Origin: Toxoplasma gondii ME49
Lineage: Eukaryota > Apicomplexa > Conoidasida > Eucoccidiorida > Sarcocystidae
Assembly: GCF_000006565.2 (NCBI RefSeq)
Contig: NC_031477.1
Span: 1,034,868-1,098,867 of the forward strand
Length of the DNA: 64,000 nt
Direction: 5' to 3'
Both the position numbers and the translations under genes were made by a program. Positions 53,255-64,000 of the stretch are shown in pieces. Within the stretch, counting starts at the first letter, position 1; the number at the start of each line of letters is the position of its first letter. Under the pieces are notes generated by a model. It made no database searches. It was not told the DNA's origin and saw only the letters and a program-made list of their open reading frames with translations.

Positions 53255-54124
53255 TTAATGGTCCTCGCATGCCCCATCATGCGCCCATTTGACTCTAGCA
53301 GCTTTACGAAAGCAATCGTTGCCGTATGTCACACCGTCAGACCCGCATACTGGAAGTTCGTTCAATGGGCACACAACGGGGATCTCCTCCTCGTCACCAC
53401 CTGGAGGCGCTGGAAGGCAGCATACACAAACCGAGTCGCCATGGACGGTTAAATGTCGTTTGATCAGGAGCAAATCCGTCATACAGATGGGTTTCTCCCC
53501 CCAAACCCTTAGACACTTGTTCTCACCGTATGCTCATTCCCCTTGGACACACCGGGCTACATCTGCCGGGCACGTATTCTGGTACCCTAACCGAGCATTA
53601 CGCTAGTGATGGAAGGCTCGACCTACCTGGTGAACAAGGCCCCTCCTTTAATAGGTCAACTTGATCGCATTCCAGTAGGCACTGGTTTCCGTAGGTTTTA
53701 CCGTTAACGCCGCACACTGGGGCCAGAATTTTGGGGCACGTGCACACCGCTGAAGACAAATCGAAGGAAAGTCGACACCTGTTTATGGCGTTCTGAGCTG
53801 CTGTACGCCGCTGCTTGAGGTGGCGCCACCTCTTTCGAAAAACCTGGCGCGCATAGAAGTGTTGATGATCAGCTTTATCCGTCAGGCCATTGCCCTTTTC
53901 CCGCAACGTCAACTTCCCTTGATTCCCTAAAATTTGACATCATGGCTCTCATAAGGCAAGTTGCAGAATGGGTCGTCGCTTGCGACGAACCCACGAAACC
54001 TTCCAATTCTGCACGCAGCGCTTGCACGCTACCTACGTTTCGTTTCGTCTGGTTGTGCTTTGCACACCGCAAGGTACATGGCCCCAGTGGCCACGACAAA
54101 GCCAAGCTTCGACACACGCCCCAT
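53255..54124 (-). CDS. Secreted two-domain Kazal serine protease inhibitor, 121 aa
   Basis: Three minus-strand exons, 54124-54037, 53749-53627 and 53409-53255, join in phase 1 and end in TAA. Exon 1 gives a signal peptide ([20 protein letters not shown]) followed by CKAQPDETK. Exon 2 holds Kazal domain 1 ([20 protein letters not shown], with NQC, LEC and GPC); its P1 residue by position is Lys, as in trypsin-directed inhibitors. Exon 3 begins with an acidic linker ([11 protein letters not shown]) and holds domain 2 ([18 protein letters not shown]), P1 Leu; there a Cys is missing where the family has the fifth one (FRKAARVKW), paired with a lost first Cys, so one disulfide is absent as a matched pair. 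It lies about 1.3 kb upstream of the multi-Kazal gene on the same strand, and domain 1 resembles that gene's sixth exon, suggesting common descent. Expected in a secretory organelle or vacuole. Confidence 0.85.
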
Positions 54125-55750
54125 GATGACTTGAAGTTCCTGACGGGTAGGAGGACACCCGTGTGCAGAAGGGAAAATTATTGCCGCTTCCGGGAAATTC
54201 ACGATGGAAGGCCGTCTCCTCTTTTCGTTCTAAAGAATTATTATATCCTTTCATTGAGCCAAAACCCAGTAGGCGAAAACCGGATCACCCGCCTGAGCCT
54301 GCTGTAGCCGGCAAGCGTGCACGTCGCTGCGGTAGAGCAACGGACCCACCGAGCGAAGGCGAACTAACCGTTGAATAGCGCCGCGACCGACATTTTTGCA
54401 CGGTTCCGAGCATGGGTTCTGTGTCAGCGTCATCCTCTGTTAATTGCGGATGTCAAATTTCCGATTTCCGAAACCTGTGCGAAGCCTGTGAATCGGATCC
54501 AGCAAGAGAAACAGCTACGGGGCAACAACAGTTCAACCCACGGTGTGCCCCGGACCGGGGCGGCTCGGCTACCCGGTGACCAACGAGCAGAAGCGCTTGC
54601 TTGGCGGGTACGATAAATATTTGATCTGCGCACTGCCCCAACCCTGTAAACCTGCGCGTGCTGCCAACAAAAGATTTTCTAGCGCACATAGCCACCATGT
54701 CGGGTGAAAAGTTTGGCTTTGATTTTGACCAAGATGACATTCATGTGAACCTATGTTGATGACAGTCACAAGTGGACGTGCCAAGCGCGCCCTGCATCTT
54801 CTGCTGCCACAGGCGCGAACACACTTGTGCGCGCTACTGCCAATGCGTCGAGCGGATCCTGTCAGTGCCTCATTCGCTATTAAAGCTGACATATCACGAT
54901 CTGGACTGAACAGTTGATCCTGTGCCTCCAGTTTTTTTCTCGGTTGTATAGTGTGGGAGAAAGGCAGGTGGTGTCCGCCATCAGGTGCCCATGCGGCAAT
55001 CAGGACCTCTAATCTTCTTAGGACTTTGCCAATAAACCAGCTGGCTCTCAAAACGCCCAGCATAGGACGAATCTTTTCCAGTTCTTCTCAGGAGAGCACT
55101 ACTCTAACACAAAGTCGACATCGATGAGGATAGCACAGTGCTTCTTTTCGAGGGAAAGAAGGGACTCCTTTTTCTGGAAACGCAAGTGCGGGACCAACAC
55201 CACTATTATTGTAGTTTTAGGTTGCGCATCATCTCGGCCCACCAGCACATTTCTCCATTGCATCCTGTTAGCGAAAGCATGATACTTTGTCCTAGGTGAG
55301 CGAGATTTTCTTAAGGGGACAAGTGCCGCCAAGGGGGGTACTCACTGAAGTTGTTCAGGGCCATTTGAGGTATGCGGTTACTCGCGGACAGGTATTCCCA
55401 TCCCTGGTGATGGTCGAATATAGGAAAACAAAACTGTAGGAGAGAGCATCGTGCGGACGGACGCCGACTTATTCCCGTATAGACGGCGTGGACAACTGCA
55501 AACCGTAGCAGTTGATCGTACACAGTTTGGAAAGACCAAGATAACAGTTGTGGGGAGCCTTCGAAATTCGAACTGTAAGTTTAGCATGAAACAGGAGAAA
55601 CGTAAAAGTCGTGTTTTGAATAAAAGGGAACTGGCGCTGCAGAGGTAAGATGTCCTCGATGTACACGATTTCTCATCAGCACTCCCGAGTTCTAATGTGA
55701 CCAATACAAACCGCACATATCAAAGCTCTCTCGATCCCAGGCACTACAGC
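54125..55750. other. Intergenic region, no gene seen
   Basis: Presumed promoter of the two-Kazal gene at its left end. The minus-strand open frames here (for example 55063-54569) have no family features or splice partners I can support. Confidence 0.4.
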
Positions 55751-55870
55751 GAAAATAACGGCTTTTAATGAAACTAAAATTTTTTATATTGCTGTAGGTT
55801 GTCCAAATACAGATTTTTGTAAATTTGCTCTTAAAGCTACTATATCAAATTTTTTTTATGAAAATCGCAT
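55751..55870 (+). other. AT-rich island, possible organelle-derived insertion
   Basis: In 55781-55860 only 19 of 80 bases are G or C, far below the surrounding DNA. One plus-strand frame stays open through it and reads like an AT-biased protein fragment (IAVGCPNTDFCKFALKATIS, with TTT, AAA and AAT codons dominant), while the flanks read as ordinary nuclear DNA. This is what a fragment of apicoplast DNA transferred to the nucleus would look like. The source gene is not recognised. Confidence 0.4.
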
Positions 55871-56435
55871 ACATACTAAACAAGACAAGACAGAACAACA
55901 GCGACGCAACGAACAGAGGGGAAGAAGGAAGAGGTTCTGGCATAATGCATAAGAGGCAGCGACTCAACACGGGACAGAAGAAGAAAGCACTATCCAGTTC
56001 ATCACAGTAGTCCGTGTCTACATCTTCGTTTTCTTCTTTAGCCAGGATATGACACCCTGGATACTTACTGTTGCTTGATTTCTGCTGCCTTCTTCAAATC
56101 TGCAGCATACTTTCAATATACTTGCCAGACGAAGGCCAGGCGGTTCTACTGTTTTCTATCTGAGACGCATTTATCGGTTTTCTGCACATTTTGGGGGGTC
56201 TTACAGGGGCAGAAAAGAAAACAAAGTAGACGTCTGGGTCCATAACACGCGAGAAAACCACAAGGAACAGTGGTTGCCTTTTACATGCTCCTGCACCGCG
56301 CGGGAAGACAATGAGTTTTGTTCAATGGAAGGGAGTAATGGGGCAACATTAATGATACAATCCGATGACTTTCACCGACACAGCGCCAGAGTCTGTGGCA
56401 GCCAAGCAAAAACTACCCTTGAGTAGCGCGCGTCG

Positions 56436-57649
56436 TTAATATGAACGGACTCTCACTACGGAGCTCCAGTGATTTATAGCGGGCCTGTGGACGACAAAAA
56501 TCGATGGGGCGTCAGGTTTCAGCTCTCCGCACAGTTGCCACGACTGCAAATGAGTGTTTAATCCTGGTGATCCATCCACCGCTTGCACATACATCCAGAC
56601 GTTACATTGCGCAAGATGCCCGAAAACCCCCAGCAGTTCATCCCCACCCCACTGGCCCGCCCTTGCAACAAGATCACTGTACTTGTTTGCTAGAGAGTCG
56701 AGAGGCTCATCTGGATCATGCGCTACCTTGGCACCGCTCAACTCGTGACGCATCGCAGAGCGGGGAACGGAGTCAGGGTGAGCACGAATGTGACTAGCCA
56801 GCCGATCCCGCACAAGTGAATGATTGAGCGGATCTCCTGTAAGCCAGAACGAGAGCGCTGCGAACAAACACTCCCCTTCATGTGGTGACGTATCACCAAA
56901 TTCTGTTGGCTTGCCTAAAAAGATTGCGGGTGTAAACATTCTGTCAACAGCGTCTTGATTGAATCCGAGTTCGTCGGCGTATTCAGCTCGCTTTTCGACA
57001 CCATCCCAATTAGGGAAAAACCTTTTGGCCATTTCACGGCGCTGTTCGCGAGTCGGGCACACGAAAGGCTGCGCGAAGGATAGTGTGGGAGGAGGAACCG
57101 CATCCGCGTACTGAGAACAGACAAGTTTACACACAAAAGCAGCGGTAAAAAGCCAGTCGTGCAATGCTTCCAACGACAGCTCCACGGCATATTTACGCTC
57201 ATGCATTAGAGAGCCGCGGGCGCTTGACTGCTCCCGTGGATCCACAGCAGAAATCAGCGTCTGGCTGGCGTCGCGATAAACGAAGCGGCACGACACGTCG
57301 AAGAAGTAGAGTCTCGCCTTTTTGTCATAATGCCTCGCTACATAAAAGGTACGTCTCAGACGCCCATTATATTTGGGCCAGAACTTACAACCATGACAGC
57401 CTCTCTGGCAACATCGATGTCTGTGCCTCCTCTACACTTCGAGACAAAAATAGCCGACTGAACGACAAGATCATCAACTCCTTCAGTCCCTGGAGGCATG
57501 TCGCTGAGGAGCTGCAATAACGCACAAATATCGGAAAAGAGTCATAATCCACGGCTGCTGCCAGTGTGTAATCCAGCGTGCACAGAAAAAAGGCTTTTCC
57601 TTGAGATTACCTGCAGATACGAGTTGACAGCCGTGAGGCGGTGGTTCAT
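56436..57649 (-). CDS. OTU-like cysteine protease (putative deubiquitinase), about 347 aa
   Basis: Minus-strand exons 57649-57611 (MNHRLTAVNSYLQ), 57511-57389 (LLSDMPPGTEGVDDLV onwards) and 57317-56436 join in phase 0; the last holds 293 codons. The large exon has an OTU-type layout: a catalytic-Cys block HEGECLFAALSFWLTGD, a helix with RDRLASHIRAHP, the core WGGDELLGVFGHLAQCNVWM, and near the C-terminus SIFVVHRPAINHWSSVVRV, whose NHW supplies the expected catalytic His. OTU enzymes cleave ubiquitin or ubiquitin-like conjugates; the usual Asp of the DGxC motif is Glu or His here. No signal peptide is seen. The second acceptor (CAAAAAG) is poor, so residues just after the second exon may differ. 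It lies about 4 kb from the satellite array, and OTU genes near such arrays may be members of an expanded family (inference). Confidence 0.72.
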
Positions 57650-58286
57650 TGCAGACACAAAACTTTCAGTAGATATGGTGCCTCGCTGTCTATGGAAGGT
57701 GTGCAAGGGAACGCAACATGCGCCGCATTCTCAGGTCCCCTTCTTCGAATGATCTAGTGCTTGCTTTCCTGTTTGCGCATTGGTGGATGTCTCTGCAAAC
57801 TCTGCATAGTCAGGAGTTTCCATATCTTGCCCCAGAGAATTTCGTAGAGAGAGTATGGACGCACCAGTGCATACGGCAACTCTTCCGACTCCAGTAGGGG
57901 GATTTCTGGTCTGTTTCGGTTAGGCGCCTGCACGCAACATAATCCTACAGAAAGTTTATGTTATTCAGACTCCCTGTAACTTTTTGACCATCCGTCCCCG
58001 TGATCGTGGTGGGCTGTTGATGGTAGGAGTGATTCGCTGTCTGCAATATCCACCAGAATCCGATGACACACCTGATATGCAGTGGTATACACAAGCTATG
58101 TCCAGATTCGCACTCATGCGTGTCCAAGAAGCGGCTCTGGTGCTTGCAGTGGGCGGGCTTTAGTGGCATAAATACGCGCCAGACGTGTGGTAGCATTACT
58201 CGTAGATGAAGCTGCTAAAAATGATTTACTGTTCTGTAGATAGTTGCGCGGTCGTGTCGCAGCCACTCTGTGGAAAGCAGGCGCAG
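57650..58286. other. Region upstream of the OTU-like gene, no gene seen
   Basis: Presumed promoter or leader of the OTU-like gene on the minus strand. No open frame with protein character is present. Confidence 0.35.
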
Positions 58287-58740
58287 TAAAGTACGAGCAA
58301 AAGGTGACGCATCATTTCTTACCATCTGCGACCAGGAATGCCGAGCAATATCGCGACAAAAAACACTGTTGAAGCGTGTACCTTACTGACGGAGAAGTGT
58401 CACTTTAGCGAATCTCATACACGCATATGTGCACACCTATGCAAATAGAAAATTGAAGTCAGACAGGCTGTGGCGCCACGTTTGCTTGTGACTCCGTAAA
58501 ACAGCCAAGCACTGCTGTCAACGAACTCTGAGTTGCAGGATCAGAGATCTACGAGCAAAACTTGATGGATCATCGCCTTACCATCTACGACGAGGAATGC
58601 CGAGCGATTCCGCGAGGCACACCCTGTTGAAGCGTTGACCTCACTGACATAAAAGAGTGTCATCTATAGAAGTTATGATGCGAATAGGTACCCATGCATG
58701 AGGCCCTCTTTTGCTTGTGACTCAGCAAAGTAACTGACAG
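58287..58740 (-). repeat. Diverged tandem duplication of an exon-like unit (two copies)
   Basis: About 58287-58500 and 58547-58740 are diverged copies of one unit. Both begin near TACGAGCAAAA and share TTACCATCT, GAGGAATGCCGAGC or CAGGAATGCCGAGC, CTGTTGAAGCGT, CTGAC and TTGCTTGTGACTC. Read on the minus strand each copy has an acceptor-like TCAG, about 65 bases of exon-like sequence and a donor GATG|GTAAG at 58323-58318 and 58582-58577. In the right copy one frame is open (EVNASTGCASRNRSAFLVVD); the left copy differs by an indel. They may be repeated exons of a secreted gene or relics of one. Confidence 0.6.
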
Positions 58741-59456
58741 AAGCGCAGGCGCCACAGCGCGGCCTTACCGGCTGTTGTCATGAATGTTGAGCACAAATAA
58801 GGCAATTTCTTTGTCAAAATAGTGGCCCCGGTTCGAGGAAATGTGGAAGTCAAGTGCCCATGCGGGGAGTTATACAACCAGGAAACTTCTGTGCGTTCAA
58901 ACCCTGAAGTTACTAGCAGTGCCCCAAATCAGTGTTGACGTCCGGATCCGACACATGTTCGAAGGTGAAACACATTTTATGCAGAACATCCTAATAAACT
59001 CAACAACGAATCAAGAACAGCCAGCCAACTCCGATATGGACAGGAGACGTTGTTGCGCATGCACACGGGACGAAAGCGACCTGCTGTCGATACAACCAGA
59101 GCAACATCAGAGACAGTTATTTTGAGACTATGAATGGCCGATAGTTCTCATTTCCCTTACGTAAGCCGGCTGCACCTTACCCCTTGATCGCCCATGAGCT
59201 CTACTTGGCAAACTTTCTGGGTATTTGTTGCTTGTAAAAAGGCTTGTTGACTAAAACCTGTCACATGCTGGTGGCTTCACGTGTCTCTCGAGTGCCGCCA
59301 CTATCACTCCTCCGGTTGTCGGCAATCGCGAACGCCGCAGATACGAAAGTCGAGCCGTAAAGTACACTTACCGGCTGTGGATGACAGACACAGTGTAACA
59401 GGAGGGAAGTTGCTATTTGTTTTCACCCGTGCGTCCTGCTCCTTGTGTTCGTCTAC

Positions 59457-59647
59457 CTTATGCCAGCAACTCCAGGAAGACAGGGACGAAAGATCAAACT
59501 CGACAACTCATCAGTTGTGAAACCATAAGGCAAACGCCGGCTCTTAGCACAGTCTCCTTGACAGCCAAGGGGCAGATCGCTTGCGAAAATCACATGCATC
59601 GAACAAAAGAAAAAAGCAAGCAAAGAGAACAACGTGGGCGAGATCAT
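59457..59647 (-). CDS. Candidate first exon of a small secreted protein
   Basis: Minus-strand ATG at 59647 opens MISPTLFSLLAFFFCSMHVI then FASDLPLGCQGDCAKS: a textbook signal peptide with likely cleavage after FA. The frame runs 63 codons to a GTAGAC donor in phase 2 after position 59457, or reads on to a nearby stop for a 64-residue product. Downstream partner exons are not settled; the exon-like units at 58287-58740 have phase-2 acceptors that could fit. I do not recognise the protein. It may be a gene fragment in this repeat-rich region. Confidence 0.45.
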
Positions 59648-60624
59648 TTGCTTTCTTTACGCGCGAAGCGAATCTTGCTGACTCTAAAGGAAAAACTGGC
59701 TGCCAACCACTGTTCACTCTGGGAAGCTCACGTAGATGAAATATGGACAGGCAACGGTTGCCACAATGGAGAACACGATCCATTCCAGTGTAGCATTCAC
59801 GATTCAGATACGAGTACAAAGAGAGGAGAGGCCATCAACCTCGAAGATACATGCAATTTTACGGAAATGAGCCGGTCACCATAAGCAGCCACCGGTTACT
59901 ACCTGTACTAAAAGCGATACTTAACGGTCACGCGCCGCGGACGATGCTGATGCTGGAACCTCCACTAATATTATATTCGGGATGTGCTCATTTTCCCTTC
60001 CGCTTCGTTCACAAATTTGCGAAGAACGATTCTGGGACTGGGCTTTGAGCTCACTCGCGGACGCTGCAAATTACACGCGTGGCACCAGAAGCTGATGGTT
60101 AACTGTCCTTGGGTGTTCACTGCTGCACCTCCATCATGTCGCTGTTACAAGAAAGGTCCGAGCATTAGGGATGATGTCACTCGTTAAATGAAAGCTATTG
60201 ACCTCATCAACAGCAAATGCGCCGGTTTTCTGACGTTGCTAGATTTTCATTTCTGGGACGGCAGACAGCCTCGTGACGCTCATTGCTTTCAAAAGGTCTC
60301 GATAACGCTCATAAAAAGCATTCTAAAGTGGATTTGTAAACTTACATACAACTGGATATTCATGCGGGAAAAAACATTCAAGTGACAGCAATCGTGTCTT
60401 GCGGGTGCTGAAGTCACAGCGTCATTCACCGAGAAACAGAAGACATCCTGGAAGATACGCCGAGTGTGTTCCTTATCCGCAGAACCGGTTTTCATGCTGG
60501 TTGGGGAACAAATATTCTACTGCTTGGGTTGTCTCTCACGTTTGCGTACGCACAACTGAGAGTGTAATTCATTTACTCAGTCGAGGCTGACTGCCAGATG
60601 CAAGACAGAAAAATGGGTGGGGCA

Positions 60625-61334
60625 CTAGCCTCCTACGGATATCTCCACACACCGAAACGCGCGTGACTCAGGGGCAGAGTGAAGATACAGGGTTATTCCC
60701 TGGCTCCTTTGAAATAACTGGTGGCTCAGCAATTGCTTCGGGCGAAGGAAAATCTCGTATTCACTGGTTGAGGCGAGATACGTGGACACAGCATTTGGAG
60801 GAAAGCTGAGCAGTCGCCATGTCGAGTCGACTCCCAAAGGGACGGGGACTGGACTCTGCAATTAGCTTGCACCTCTGCAAGTGCGTGGAAAACTTAAGCT
60901 GTCAACCGATATTGGACTCCTTTACAGCTGGAACCCTTTGCGCACACAAAGGGGCATCAGCTTGTCGAGTCATCTTTTTAAAAAACTGAGTTTAAGTCTA
61001 ATCCGTGAATCGTATCCGCCGACACGAAGTGTCCCGAATGAGCCACTCCTAAGCTGGCAAGTTCTTGTTGGCGCTCGTTGAAATACGCCGAGGGGCTAGC
61101 GTCAGACCCCAAGGAAACCTCTCCTGGGGTTTCTCCAGAGCCAGTTACTCCCATCTTTAGAGGCAGTCCCACTTCGAGATCCGTATAACAGAAACTCTCT
61201 CCAAATCCGTCGGAGTCCCGCTGTCCGAGAATCGTCAACAAAAACAAGCCACCAGACAACCACGACCTTAGGAAACGTCCCGACAAGAGACGGCTGCGTA
61301 TGCCACTGGATAAAACAAATCGCTCATTACACAT
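60625..61334 (-). CDS. Candidate two-exon secreted protein next to the satellite array, about 138 aa
   Basis: Exon 60855-60625 follows a good acceptor (CTAATTGCAG) and is open for 76 codons to TAG with protein-like composition (GVDSTWRLLSFPPNAVSTYL, EYEIFLRPKQLLSHQLFQ). Upstream, the minus-strand ATG at 61334 opens MCNERFVLSSGIRSRLL and a hydrophobic segment WLSGGLFLLTILG, which could be a signal anchor. A donor GGA|GTAACT after 61149 is in phase 0 with the second exon, giving 138 aa; the upstream frame also stays open to about 60978, so other donors are possible. I do not recognise the family. Its position beside satellite DNA suits a lineage-specific secreted family, but that is inference. 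Confidence 0.42.
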
Positions 61335-61406
61335 CGTCGTGCCGAACGATGCAGCAAGCTCAGTGTTGTTATTTCTGGTGCATCGATGAGTTCGCTCCTG
61401 ACTCAC

Positions 61407-61782
61407 TGGAGTGGGCTGATGAACGGGTAAGAGTCAATAGGTAGATAGCCAGCACATACGCATCTCGCAAGCCTCTTGACCGTTTCTTATAACAAGCCGC
61501 TCCACTGGTGCTATTTCCAAAAATGCTCTATTCACAACGGTTACCACAGGCGTCCTGTCCGGTCATGTGATCTTTAACAAACCCCACAGCAAGACACTGA
61601 TGTGCACCATTGCCCCAGTCGATCATCATAGACCTCCGATGTCTGCCACCGGTCTCCAACTCCTCGTCCAACTTCCCCCATTCACCTTTCGTTTCCACCC
61701 AACTGACCCCTCCCCTGTACGGCATTCCCGACCACGCCACCAGTGGACAACTCGCCAACCTGCCATACACCCGTTTACAGAG
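61407..61782. other. Boundary between unique DNA and the satellite array
   Basis: No gene supported. The sequence becomes C-rich and pyrimidine-biased on the plus strand from about 61600, similar in composition to the satellite but not an obvious copy of it. The unit-to-unit identity starts at about 61783. Confidence 0.45.
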
Positions 61783-64000
61783 ACACAAGCCACCGTCATC
61801 GAGTCGGATTAGAAAATCCGGCACCAACCTGCGTCGGCCCGCAGAAGGCCGCTCCCTTTACCCCTGTCTCCGACGTACCTCGGCAGGCTGGAGCAACACA
61901 TCACAGTGGCCGTTACGCCAGTCATTTCGCAACCGTCTACCTAGCCCCCCGAGCAACACGCACATGCAAGACATCGCCTCAGCCTTGTTTCCGCGTCTCG
62001 CTCCGGCTTTGCCCGCCCGTCTCACACAAACCGTCCAACTTCTCAATGCGAAACCGTTTCTCTGCAAGCACTTCAACCTTCACCAACTGCCTCTGCAGCG
62101 ACGGCCCCGTCAGAATCCTCCGCGTCCTACTGGCCACCGTCGATAGACACACAAGCCACCGTCATCGAGTCGGATTAGAAAATCCGGCACCAACCTGCGT
62201 CGGCCCGCAGAAGGCCGCTCCCTTTACCCCTGTCTCCGACGTACCTCGGCAGGCTGGAGCAACACATCACAGTGGCCGTTACGCCAGTCATTTCGCAACC
62301 GTCTACCTAGCCCCCCGAGCAACACGCACATGCAAGACATCGCCTCAGCCTTGTTTCCGCGTCTCGCTCCGGCTTTGCCCGCCCGTCTCACACAAACCGT
62401 CCAACTTCTCAATGCGAAACCGTTTCTCTGCAAGCACTTCAACCTTCACCAACTGCCTCTGCAGCGACGGCCCCGTCCGAATCCTCCGCGTCCTACTGGC
62501 CACCGTCGATAGACACACAAGCCACCGTCATCGAGTCGGATTAGAAAATCCGGCACCAACCTGCGTCGGCCCGCAGAAGGCCGCTCCCTTTACCCCTGTC
62601 TCCGACGTACCTCGGCAGGCTGGAGCAACACATCACAGTGGCCGTTACGCCAGTCATTTCGCAACCGTCTACCTAGCCCCCCGAGCAACACGCACATGCA
62701 AGACATCGCCTCAGCCTTGTTTCCGCGTCTCGCTCCGGCTTTGCCCGCCCGTCTCACACAAACCGTCCAACTTCTCAATGCGAAACCGTTTCTCTGCAAG
62801 CACTTCAACCTTCACCAACTGCCTCTGCAGCGACGGCCCCGTCCGAATCCTCCGCGTCCTACTGGCCACCGTCGATAGACACACAAGCCACCGTCATCGA
62901 GTCGGATTAGAAAATCCGGCACCAACCTGCGTCGGCCCGCAGAAGGCCGCTCCCTTTACCCCTGTCTCCGACGTACCTCGGCAGGCTGGAGCAACACATC
63001 ACAGTGGCCGTTACGCCAGTCATTTCGCAACCGTCTACCTAGCCCCCCGAGCAACACGCACATGCAAGACATCGCCTCAGCCTTGTTTCCGCGTCTCGCT
63101 CCGGCTTTGCCCGCCCGTCTCACACAAACCGTCCAACTTCTCAATGCGAAACCGTTTCTCTGCAAGCACTTCAACCTTCACCAACTGCCTCTGCAGCGAC
63201 GGCCCCGTCCGAATCCTCCGCGTCCTACTGGCCACCGTCGATAGACACACAAGCCACCGTCATCGAGTCGGATTAGAAAATCCGGCACCAACCTGCGTCG
63301 GCCCGCAGAAGGCCGCTCCCTTTACCCCTGTCTCCGACGTACCTCGGCAGGCTGGAGCAACACATCACAGTGGCCGTTACGCCAGTCATTTCGCAACCGT
63401 CTACCTAGCCCCCCGAGCAACACGCACATGCAAGACATCGCCTCAGCCTTGTTTCCGCGTCTCGCTCCGGCTTTGCCCGCCCGTCTCACACAAACCGTCC
63501 AACTTCTCAATGCGAAACCGTTTCTCTGCAAGCACTTCAACCTTCACCAACTGCCTCTGCAGCGACGGCCCCGTCCGAATCCTCCGCGTCCTACTGGCCA
63601 CCATCGATAGACACACAAGCCACCGTCATCGAGTCGGATTAGAAAATCCGGCACCAACCTGCGTCGGCCCGCAGAAGGCCGCTCCCTTTACCCCTGTCTC
63701 CGACGTACCTCGGCAGGCTGGAGCAACACATCACAGTGGCCGTTACGCCAGTCATTTCGCAACCGTCTACCTAGCCCCCCGAGCAACACGCACATGCAAG
63801 ACATCGCCTCAGCCTTGTTTCCGCGTCTCGCTCCGGCTTTGCCCGCCTGTCTCACACAAACCGTCCAACTTCTCAATGCGAAACCGTTTCTCTGCAAGCA
63901 CTTCAACCTTCACCAACTGCCTCTGCAGCGACGGCCCCGTCCAAATCCTCCGCGTCCTACTGGCCACCGTCGATAGACACACAAGCCACCGTCATCGAGT
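61783..64000. repeat. 366-bp tandem satellite, six full copies plus a partial, running off the window
   Basis: Units start at 61783, 62149, 62515, 62881, 63247 and 63613, with a seventh beginning at 63979. Spacing is exactly 366 bases each time. Copies are almost identical; the differences I see are single bases, for example GTCAGAATCC in copy 1 versus GTCCGAATCC in the others, a C-to-T change in copy 6 near 63847, and CACCATCGAT at the end of copy 5. The unit is GC-rich and C-biased on the plus strand. 366 is divisible by three but every frame carries a stop in each unit, so it is not a protein repeat. In size and character it matches the 350-bp-class satellites reported in T. gondii subtelomeric DNA; identity with that family is inference. 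Confidence 0.95.

Noticed and set aside
61858..63906. Repeated 72-codon (minus) and 60-codon (plus) open frames inside the satellite
   Set aside because: Each frame stops within every 366-bp unit, there is no start context or splice support, and the repeats are near-identical at every codon position.

Overview
The window looks like nuclear DNA of a coccidian apicomplexan, most likely Toxoplasma gondii or a close relative (Neospora, Hammondia, Besnoitia). The reasons are intron-rich genes with GT-AG introns of roughly 150-1800 bases, long T/C-rich leaders, many (TA)n tracts, a secreted acidic protein with RRL motifs of the TEXEL type, multi-Kazal secreted inhibitors and a ~366-bp satellite at one end. 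The species call is inference. There is no bacterial operon, CRISPR array or rRNA, and I did not find a tRNA. Gene models were built by hand from splice sites and phase consistency.

Plus strand, 1-34 kb: a 12-exon coiled-coil protein (1744-9259); a single-exon secreted acidic protein with five periodic R-x-L motifs (11034-12437); a 15-exon acetyl-CoA synthetase (16138-24729), the best-identified gene here; and a 6-exon protein with an ankyrin repeat (29256-34102). The gaps between them read as leaders, trailers and low-complexity DNA.

Minus strand, 36-54 kb: a thioredoxin-like protein with a hydrophobic N-terminus (38525 to about 36885); an unrecognised short gene or terminal exon (39202-38620); a large secreted protein with ten Kazal-type inhibitor domains, each on its own phase 1-1 exon and interrupted by Thr/Ser-rich linker exons (51922 to about 39257); and a compact secreted two-Kazal inhibitor (54124-53255) just upstream. 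The last two look like neighbours from one Kazal family expansion.

Right end, 54-64 kb: an AT-rich island that may be organellar DNA (about 55751-55870), an OTU-like cysteine protease (57649-56436), a region of duplicated exon-like units and small secreted-protein exons (58.3-61.4 kb, minus strand), then six full near-identical 366-bp satellite copies running off the window (61783-64000). This end resembles a subtelomeric or heterochromatin boundary, with fast-evolving secreted genes next to satellite DNA.
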